This document shows positions 7,607-12,821 of a stretch of 14,129 nt of DNA, piece by piece. Within the stretch, counting starts at the first letter, position 1. Each line of letters opens with the position of its first letter. The DNA comes from an uncultured bacterium (GTDB lineage: Bacteria > Patescibacteriota > Minisyncoccia > Spechtbacterales > HO2-43-30), in the NCBI GenBank assembly GCA_913054525.1, contig CAJXHR010000005.1, forward strand, positions 1-14,129. The letters run 5' to 3'. The translations under genes and the position numbers were made by a program. Below the pieces are notes generated by a model. The model was not told the DNA's origin. It did no database searches and saw only the letters and a list, made by a program, of their open reading frames with translations.

Positions 7607-8326
7607 GTGGATTCTTTCATTGATATATTTCTGCCTAAAGTATGCCTTGGGTGTAAAACCGAAGGATTTTTTGTATGCACCGAATGTATAGAGGAAATTA
7701 GCGAGTATAAATACCTCGTCTGCCCTATATGCAAGAAAAGAAGCATTGACGGCAGAATAGACAAGAGCTGCCGCAGTGAATCGGGACTCACTCGATTTAT
7801 GGGCTCGCCCCTCTCCCATTCGGACAAATCCGTAAAAAAAATAATCCATGCTTTCAAATATCAGCATGCGAAAGAAATCGCCAGTCCCCTTTCTGAAATT
7901 CTTATAGAGTTTTTAAACAAAAATAATTTTGGCAAAATTATATCAGAGTACAAAAGCCGGGTAATTTTTGTGCCGGTGCCGCTATACAACTTCCGAGAAC
8001 GCGAACGGGGATTTAATCAGGCAATAGAGATTGGCAACTATCTTTCGGAATACTATAAGATTCCCCTTGAAGAAAAAGTATTGATAAAGCACAAAAATAC
8101 CGAACCGCAAGCTGATGTCAAAAATAAAGAAGAGCGCGAAAAAAATATCGCAGGTGCATTTTCTATCAATCCAACGGGGTCTGACCCCGTTGGATTGATA
8201 GAAAATAAAATCGTCATCCTCATAGATGACGTTTATACAAGTGGAGCCACAATGCGCGAATGCGCGCTCACGCTTCGTAGCGCCGGAGCCGCGGAGGTCT
8301 GGGGAATTACGATAATAAGAGAGTAA
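7607..8326 (+). CDS. comF: ComF-family phosphoribosyltransferase-like protein
   Basis: A 239-residue ComF/GntX-type protein. The N-terminal zinc-finger region has C13-x2-C16, C24-x2-C27 and C39-x2-C42 (PKVCLGC, CTEC, CPIC). The core includes FKYQHAKEIASPL and VFVPVPLYNFRERERGFNQA, and ends in the PRPP-binding loop VILIDDVYTSGATM. ComF is needed for natural transformation in firmicutes and proteobacteria, where it is linked to handling incoming single-stranded DNA. It starts at GTG 7607, 5 bases after clpC, without a clear ribosome-binding site, so it is probably coupled. Residues 185-200 (FSINPTGSDPVGLIEN) are encoded entirely by a perfect inverted repeat; this lies in a variable surface segment just before the PRPP loop, between the conserved GAF and the IVILIDDV strand. 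The reading frame stays open through it. Confidence 0.9.
   Translation: MDSFIDIFLPKVCLGCKTEGFFVCTECIEEISEYKYLVCPICKKRSIDGRIDKSCRSESGLTRFMGSPLSHSDKSVKKIIHAFKYQHAKEIASPLSEILIEFLNKNNFGKIISEYKSRVIFVPVPLYNFRERERGFNQAIEIGNYLSEYYKIPLEEKVLIKHKNTEPQADVKNKEEREKNIAGAFSINPTGSDPVGLIENKIVILIDDVYTSGATMRECALTLRSAGAAEVWGITIIRE
8158..8206. repeat. Perfect 24-bp inverted repeat (1-base centre) inside comF; palindromic mobile-like element
   Basis: Arms 8158-8181 and 8183-8206 are exact reverse complements around the single base 8182. The core reads CGGGGTCTGACCCCG. Of the 49 bases, 8159-8206 are exactly 16 codons of comF, so the element is read through in frame. As RNA it would form a 23-bp hairpin with a 3-base loop. 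It cannot be a terminator in the ordinary sense, since there is no T-run and the gene continues for 120 bases. Size, perfection and in-frame position resemble REP/MITE-like elements inserted in coding regions, such as the Rickettsia palindromic elements. No second copy was seen in this window. Confidence 0.9.
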
Positions 8327-8339
8327 CCAAAAATCGCCG

Positions 8340-8425
8340 CGGAGGCGGGAGGATTCGAACCTCCGAGGGCTATGAACCCTTCCGGTTTTCAAGACCGGTG
8401 CAATAAACCGCTATGCGACGCCTCC
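8340..8425 (-). tRNA. tRNA-Ser (anticodon UGA)
   Basis: Minus strand. The acceptor GGAGGCG (8425-8419) pairs with CGCCTCC, with discriminator G at 8340. The anticodon stem CCGGT/ACCGG encloses the loop CTTGAAA, giving anticodon TGA. There is a long variable arm (AGGGTTCATAGCCCT), as class II tRNA-Ser requires, and a T arm GGTTCGAATCC. CCA is not encoded (GCGG follows the stem). The gene ends only 13 bases from the comF stop, convergent with it. Confidence 0.96.
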
Positions 8426-8433
8426 AAAATAAG

Positions 8434-8520
8434 CGGAGAGGGAGGGATTCGAACCCTCGAGGGGCTTGCGCCCCTAACACCTTAGCAGGGTGCCGCTTTC
8501 AACCACTCAGCCACCTCTCC
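8434..8520 (-). tRNA. tRNA-Ser (anticodon GCU)
   Basis: Minus strand. The acceptor GGAGAGG (8520-8514) pairs with CCTCTCC, with discriminator G. The anticodon loop CTGCTAA gives GCT, reading AGC and AGU. The long variable arm (AGGGGCGCAAGCCCCT) is typical of tRNA-Ser. The T arm is GGGTTCGAATCCC. No CCA is encoded. It lies 8 bases upstream of tRNA-Ser(UGA) and the two are surely co-transcribed. Confidence 0.96.
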
Positions 8521-8528
8521 GTTTCGCC

Positions 8529-8557
8529 ATGATACCACTCATCTTGAAGATGCTCAA
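8529..8557 (-). promoter_or_regulatory. Predicted promoter for the two tRNA-Ser genes
   Basis: On the minus strand, -35 TTGAGC (8557-8552) and -10 TATCAT (8534-8529) are separated by 17 bases, with the tRNA 5' end 8 bases after the -10. The transcript would start at or just before the mature tRNA end. A small palindrome, CATCTTGAAGATG (8540-8552), lies in the spacer. Confidence 0.5.
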
Positions 8558-8570
8558 GGTATATGATAAT
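8544..8570 (+). promoter_or_regulatory. Weak candidate promoter for the membrane protein-tRNA-Arg-recG unit
   Basis: TTGAAG (8544-8549) and GATAAT (8565-8570) could serve as -35 and -10, but the 15-base spacing is short and the match modest. It overlaps the tRNA-Ser promoter on the other strand. The start would again fall close to the ATG at 8580. Confidence 0.25.
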
Positions 8571-8579
8571 CTTTAGGTG

Positions 8580-8966
8580 ATGAGCATACCAAAAGAAAAT
8601 GTAGTAGATCTAAGGAAAGAAGCAAAGCAAGAAGCTCCACAAAAACCAGTTGCGGCCCCAAAGTCAAGCTCAGCTCCGCCAAAACCAGTAAAGAAAAAGG
8701 GTAGGCCCGCGCCGGACGAATTTGATGAATTTGAGGTAAGGCCGGAAATAAAAATTACAGCCATCGCAATTACAAGTATTGTTCTTCTGGGCTTAGTCGC
8801 ATATTTTGCAGTATCGAAAAATTATCTTGCCTCATCCTTCTTCGCGCTTGCGGTAGCGACGCTTGCCATATCAATATTTACCAAATCCGCCAGCCGGCGG
8901 ACCAAAACCAAACAAAACAAACCAGAATCGCTAGCGGATATCCTTTCCAAAATCATAGGATTATAA
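8580..8966 (+). CDS. Hypothetical two-pass membrane protein
   Basis: A 128-residue protein that I do not recognise. The N-terminal third is low-complexity, rich in Lys, Pro, Ala and Glu (EAPQKPVAAPKSSSAPPKP, about 18-36), followed by an acidic stretch DEFDEFEVRPE. Two hydrophobic helices (about 57-78, ITAIAITSIVLLGLVAYFAV, and about 82-99, LASSFFALAVATLAISIF) are joined by a very short turn, so both ends should be cytoplasmic. A basic tail (SRRTKTKQNK) ends in LADILSKIIGL, a possible amphipathic helix. The ATG at 8580 is preceded by AGG at 4 bases; a GTG at 8577 directly before it is an alternative start. It stops 3 bases before tRNA-Arg and is probably co-transcribed with it and recG. Proline-rich tail plus hairpin membrane anchor suggests a scaffold or envelope protein; that is a guess. 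Confidence 0.75.
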   Translation: MSIPKENVVDLRKEAKQEAPQKPVAAPKSSSAPPKPVKKKGRPAPDEFDEFEVRPEIKITAIAITSIVLLGLVAYFAVSKNYLASSFFALAVATLAISIFTKSASRRTKTKQNKPESLADILSKIIGL

Positions 8967-8969
8967 CTT

Positions 8970-9045
8970 GCGCCCGTAGTTCAGTGGATAGAATGCAGCC
9001 TTGCGGAGGCTGAGGTCACAGGTTCGAATCCTGTCGGGCGCACCA
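8970..9045 (+). tRNA. tRNA-Arg (anticodon GCG)
   Basis: A 76-base cloverleaf. The acceptor GCGCCCG (8970-8976) pairs with CGGGCGC (9035-9041), followed by discriminator A and an encoded CCA (9043-9045). The anticodon stem CAGCC/GGCTG closes the loop TTGCGGA, giving anticodon GCG. The T arm is CAGGTTCGAATCCTG. Position 34 is G, not the more usual ACG (inosine) tRNA-Arg for CGN codons. It is wedged between two protein genes, 3 bases after one and 0 bases before recG. Confidence 0.96.
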
Positions 9046-11127
9046 ATGAATCTTAGCACTCCCATATCACAAATAAGCCGCATCGGACCGATATATGCAA
9101 AACGACTTAATAAGTTCGGGATAAAGGAGGTAAAAGACCTTCTTTTTCATTTCCCTTCAAGGTACCAGGACTTTTCAAAAATTACCCCCATCGGGAAGGT
9201 TGGCATTGGCGAAACAGTAACCGTCATGGGCAAAATACTGGATATCGCAAATACCCGCACCCCAAGAAAGCGCATGAATCTGACAGAAGCGATCATTGAG
9301 GACGCATCCGGAGCTATTGTGGCAATATGGTTCAACCAACCGTTTTTAGTCCAGAACCTGCGCAAGGGACTCAATGTAGTGCTTTCGGGAAAAACAACAT
9401 TTTCAAATGACAGCTTGTCTCTCTCAAGTCCGTCATACGAAATAGCTACACAGATTCAAAATTTGAGCCACACCGGCCGCATCGTACCCATATATCCCGA
9501 GACCGCGGGCATCACTTCGCGATGGTTCCGATATATTATAAAGCCCCTTTTGCCTTTGGCAGATAAAATTCCCGAGTATCTGCCGGCGGAAATTCTCGAG
9601 AGGAATGACATCCCCCCCCTGTCCCGAGCCCTGGCGGATATACATTTTCCCCAAACCCTCGCGGATTCGGAGGGGGCAAAAAAGAGAATTGCTTTTGGGG
9701 AGCTTTTCCTTATACAGACGGTCGCTCTAAAGGAAAAATTAAACATACAAAAACAAAAAGCTCCAAAAATAAAACTGGATGTCGCGCTTGCAAAGGAATT
9801 TGTATCATCGCTTCCCTTTAAGCTCACGGATTCCCAACGCAATGCCGCATGGGAAATCCTGCAGGATTTGGAAAAACCGCATCCCATGAATCGCTTGCTT
9901 GAAGGGGATGTGGGGTCGGGAAAAACAATAGTTGCCACACTTGCCGCCCTGGAAGCTGTAAAATCCGGATATCAGGTTGCCATATTAGCACCTACCGAAA
10001 TATTGGCGGAACAACACTTTAACGGGCTTTCAAAATTTTTAGAACCCTACAGAATAACAATTGCGATACTCACGAGAAGCGCCCACAAAAGAACTTCTCA
10101 AAAAATAAAATACGCTCCGTTTAAAATATCCAAAACGCGCGTGGCAAAGGAAACGGGCGAGGGTAAAATTGATATCATAATCGGCACGCATGCGATAATT
10201 CAAGAGACGGTCCGCTTCAAAAATCTTGGACTTATCGTAATTGATGAACAGCATCGTTTCGGGGTCGAGCAACGCGCCCGTCTTCTGCGCGGGAAGTCGG
10301 CGATCCCCCATTTGTTAAGCATGACCGCAACCCCAATCCCCCGCACCCTTTCCCTTGCGATATTCGGGGATCTCGACCTTTCGCTCATCACGCAAATGCC
10401 CAGGGGCAGAAAGAAGATCATCACAAAAATCGTGGCACCCGCCGGACGGACGCAGGCATATGAATTTATAAGGAATCAAATAAACGAAGGGCGGCAGGCG
10501 TTTGTGATATGCCCGCTTGTCGAAGAGTCGGAAAAAATTGAAGGAAAAGCGGCAAAAAAAGAGCAGGAAAAACTTCAGAAAGAAATATTCCCGGATCTTA
10601 AAATTTCCCTGCTTCACGGCAAAATGAAAGGCAAGGAAAAGGAAAAAGTCATGCAGACGTTTAAGGACAGAGAGGCGGACATTTTGGTTTCAACATCTGT
10701 GGTTGAGGTCGGGATTGATATTCCAAACGCGACAGTCATGCTCATCGAAGGGGCGGACCGCTTCGGCCTTGCCCAGCTCTATCAATTTCGCGGACGAGTA
10801 GGCCGTGGCGAGCACCAGTCCTATTGCTTTCTTTTTACGGACTCCACTGCAAAGACAACCCGTCAGCGGCTAAAGGCCCTGATAACCGCGAAGAACAGCT
10901 TTGAGCTCGCGGAAGAAGACCTCAAGATTCGCGGCCCCGGCGACTTCATCGGTTCCCGCCAATCGGGCATGCCCTCCTTCGCCATGGCATCCCTCTCTGA
11001 CCTTGAATTTGTAAAATCAGTCCGAAAAGAAGTGGAAAGCGTACTCTTAAAAGACCCGGACCTCACATCCAATTCGCTATTGCGCGAAAAATACGAAAAT
11101 TTCCGCAAAGAAATACATTTTGAATAA
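9046..11127 (+). CDS. recG: ATP-dependent DNA helicase RecG
   Basis: A 693-residue superfamily 2 helicase that reverses stalled replication forks and branch-migrates Holliday junctions. The wedge/OB-fold domain is N-terminal (TVTVMGKILDI, AIWFNQPFLV). Helicase motifs: Walker A EGDVGSGKTIVA (GDVGSGKT at 287-294), APTEILAEQH, IIIGTHAII, DEQHRFGVEQR (400-410), TATPIPRTLSL, SVVEVGIDIPNATVM, and the RecG TRG-type region QFRGRVGRGEHQSYCFL. The C-terminus contains EEDLKIRGPGDFIGSRQSG. Length matches E. coli RecG. There are about ten more residues than usual between the ILTRS and IDIIIGTHA strands. ATG 9046 gives the correct N-terminus (PISQISRIGPIYAKRLNKFG). An upstream in-frame TTG at 9001 lies inside the tRNA and is rejected. 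The stop lies within a hairpin. Confidence 0.96.
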   Translation: MNLSTPISQISRIGPIYAKRLNKFGIKEVKDLLFHFPSRYQDFSKITPIGKVGIGETVTVMGKILDIANTRTPRKRMNLTEAIIEDASGAIVAIWFNQPFLVQNLRKGLNVVLSGKTTFSNDSLSLSSPSYEIATQIQNLSHTGRIVPIYPETAGITSRWFRYIIKPLLPLADKIPEYLPAEILERNDIPPLSRALADIHFPQTLADSEGAKKRIAFGELFLIQTVALKEKLNIQKQKAPKIKLDVALAKEFVSSLPFKLTDSQRNAAWEILQDLEKPHPMNRLLEGDVGSGKTIVATLAALEAVKSGYQVAILAPTEILAEQHFNGLSKFLEPYRITIAILTRSAHKRTSQKIKYAPFKISKTRVAKETGEGKIDIIIGTHAIIQETVRFKNLGLIVIDEQHRFGVEQRARLLRGKSAIPHLLSMTATPIPRTLSLAIFGDLDLSLITQMPRGRKKIITKIVAPAGRTQAYEFIRNQINEGRQAFVICPLVEESEKIEGKAAKKEQEKLQKEIFPDLKISLLHGKMKGKEKEKVMQTFKDREADILVSTSVVEVGIDIPNATVMLIEGADRFGLAQLYQFRGRVGRGEHQSYCFLFTDSTAKTTRQRLKALITAKNSFELAEEDLKIRGPGDFIGSRQSGMPSFAMASLSDLEFVKSVRKEVESVLLKDPDLTSNSLLREKYENFRKEIHFE

Positions 11128-11158
11128 AAATGCGCGAGATGAAGCTCCACGCATTTTT
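11126..11158. terminator. Bidirectional intrinsic terminator between recG and the glycosyltransferase
   Basis: AAAAATGCG (11126-11134) and CGCATTTTT (11150-11158) are perfect inverted arms, with an inner GAG/CTC pairing. The T-run on one side and the A-run on the other give a usable terminator in both directions. The hairpin overlaps both stop codons (recG TAA 11125-11127; glycosyltransferase TAA 11159-11157). It is the only non-coding sequence between the convergent genes. Confidence 0.75.
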
Positions 11159-12734
11159 ACTTCCTGAATTTTTCCGTTGGCCAGAAGTTGAGGTACTTGC
11201 CGAGCATAAGGCGAGTCTGGGCTTCTATTGACGGAAATGATCCAAGAATAACAAGGGTTATTGGAATTAGGAGCCACTGAAGTACCATAGCTACATATTT
11301 CCACCTGCCATACCGAGGAGGCCTTGGGGGCAAAATAACTATACTCAAAAACACAGATGACATAATCCCGACCATCGCTATAGAAAGCAGAACTCTTGTT
11401 ACCCTGGGCAAGCTGTGTGAGAGAATCGTCGCGTTGAAGGCCTCCCCTCCCAATAAAAGAGGTAGCCATCCCAGAACAAAAATCAATATTGCATAAGTCC
11501 CCCAGGAAAAGAATCCCTCAATAGTATAGAAGCCGTATCGCCACATAAGAGATTTTGGAATCTTTCTATTTTTTAAAAATCCAAAAAGGAAATAAGCAAT
11601 GTCTGCCGCACCATACGCCCAGCGCCGCTGCTGTTTATAAATATTCTTAAATGTCCCGAATGTAGATCTTGCGACATTCGCGTCCATATTCACAGGGTAG
11701 TAAAGTGACACAACGCGGTAATCTCCCCCGTAATAGAGAAAGCACTGCCAAAAAATTCTTGAATCCTCGGACACCACATTTGCTTGCCAAAATCCAATAT
11801 CGACGAGCGCCTTAAATGGCATAGAATGCGAAGAAAAAGTGAGATGCTTTTCGGATCTCTCCTGATTCATTGTATGCCAAAAAGTAGAAGAAAAAGCCAC
11901 AACTCTTGATATCGCGGGGGCTTCCCAAATATTGTTTATAAAAAACGGAATGGGCTGGAAACTGGACCGAAGGGGATTTTCGCAGGTCAGGTAGTGGTAA
12001 GCGACACAGCTAAAATAGTGCGGGTACACCACAGTGTCCGCATCCAGAGAAGATACTATTATATTCTCATAGGGAATGCTATTTTTATCTATAAAATTGT
12101 CCTTTGCCCAGATTCCCGCCCAGCGCTCATTTGAACCTTTGCCAGGAAGCTCTCCGGGCAAATTAGAAGGATGTGTTGTTATAAAAAAATTGGGAAATGT
12201 ATCTTGAAACTCCGTCTTTAATCTCGCCGATATCACTTGAGCGCTATTCCCGGCCGCCTCTTCGGTGGCAAGCACTACAATCATTCTCTCTTTTGGCCAA
12301 CGAGACCCCGCGATTGATTCTATGGCAGGATGCACTACATCGTAGGGCTCTTCGTGCATGGGCACTATGACTAAATGCCAGAGGTCGCTGCTACTTACAG
12401 CTGACGACTGACCATTAACCTCTAACTTGCGCGGAGGCAGTTCTTCCAACTCCGCCAGCCAGTCGCGTTTCATGTGCTCCTTCATCCGTCTATACGCGGA
12501 CCGGGTATGTATGGAAAAATATAACACCTTAAAAATCCAGTACAAATCAAACGCAAGTATAAAAAATGCCACAAAAATCGGACTTGCCCAAGAAAAAAAG
12601 ATTGCGAACGCAAAAGTTGCCCATATAAAAATACCGGGGAGCATTTCAAAAAATCTATATATAGCCCGTTCGCGGAAAATCGTAAGATCCTTAAAACTGC
12701 CTATAGACAAGTATTGTTTTTTGTTATCATTCAT
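11157..12734 (-). CDS. Membrane glycosyltransferase, family 2 (cellulose synthase-like)
   Basis: A 525-residue polytopic inner-membrane GT2 enzyme. Two N-terminal transmembrane helices (about 32-49 and 51-70) precede a cytoplasmic GT-A domain: VIVPMHEEPYDVV (122-134), the nucleotide-sugar DxD motif SLDADTVV (229-236), SEDSRIFWQ (322-330) with the acceptor-side acidic pair, and KQQRRW (367-372), the QxxRW motif of processive synthases. Several helices follow (about 405-430, 446-470 and 478-500), then LGKYLNFWPTEKFRK, a C-terminal end often seen in this group. The product (exopolysaccharide, cell-wall glycan or glycolipid) cannot be told from sequence. It is preceded by its own promoter-like sequence and a terminator, so it appears to be monocistronic. 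Confidence 0.85.
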   Translation of the reverse strand: MNDNKKQYLSIGSFKDLTIFRERAIYRFFEMLPGIFIWATFAFAIFFSWASPIFVAFFILAFDLYWIFKVLYFSIHTRSAYRRMKEHMKRDWLAELEELPPRKLEVNGQSSAVSSSDLWHLVIVPMHEEPYDVVHPAIESIAGSRWPKERMIVVLATEEAAGNSAQVISARLKTEFQDTFPNFFITTHPSNLPGELPGKGSNERWAGIWAKDNFIDKNSIPYENIIVSSLDADTVVYPHYFSCVAYHYLTCENPLRSSFQPIPFFINNIWEAPAISRVVAFSSTFWHTMNQERSEKHLTFSSHSMPFKALVDIGFWQANVVSEDSRIFWQCFLYYGGDYRVVSLYYPVNMDANVARSTFGTFKNIYKQQRRWAYGAADIAYFLFGFLKNRKIPKSLMWRYGFYTIEGFFSWGTYAILIFVLGWLPLLLGGEAFNATILSHSLPRVTRVLLSIAMVGIMSSVFLSIVILPPRPPRYGRWKYVAMVLQWLLIPITLVILGSFPSIEAQTRLMLGKYLNFWPTEKFRK

Positions 12735-12747
12735 GCAGAACCCTTAA

Positions 12748-12776
12748 AGCATACTCCATTTCACCTAAAAAGTAAA
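12748..12776 (-). promoter_or_regulatory. Predicted promoter for the glycosyltransferase gene
   Basis: On the minus strand, TTTACT (12776-12771) and TATGCT (12753-12748) are separated by 17 bases; each matches consensus at 4 of 6. The -35 overlaps the T-run of the SpoVR terminator. The predicted start, near 12741, is about 7 bases from the ATG at 12734, so an AAGGG that could pass for a Shine-Dalgarno would lie at or before the transcript end. Confidence 0.35.
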
Positions 12777-12801
12777 AACCCCCGGCTAATCGTCGGGGGT
12801 T
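12774..12801 (-). terminator. Rho-independent terminator after the SpoVR-family gene
   Basis: A GC-rich stem, AACCCCCG (12801-12794 on the minus strand) with CGGGGGTT (12784-12777), plus inner C-G/G-T pairs. It is followed on the minus strand by a T-run, 20 bases after the SpoVR stop at 12822. A T-rich flank on the other side might let it work in both directions. Confidence 0.8.
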
Positions 12802-12821
12802 ATATTTTTATGCGGCAGGGA

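Noticed and set aside
8158..8206. The comF palindrome as an intrinsic terminator
   Set aside because: It lies 120 bases before the comF stop and has no T-run on either strand; comF stays open through it.
8540..8552. CATCTTGAAGATG as a repressor operator
   Set aside because: A short palindrome between divergent promoters, but 6-bp arms can occur by chance and no second copy or regulator is present.
9001..9045. A TTG start extending recG upstream by 15 codons
   Set aside because: These codons are the anticodon loop, T arm and acceptor of tRNA-Arg; the ATG at 9046 gives a normal RecG N-terminus.
8158..9045. CRISPR array or integrated element next to the tRNA genes
   Set aside because: No repeated spacer-like units, no integrase, and no duplicated tRNA 3' end suggesting att sites were seen.
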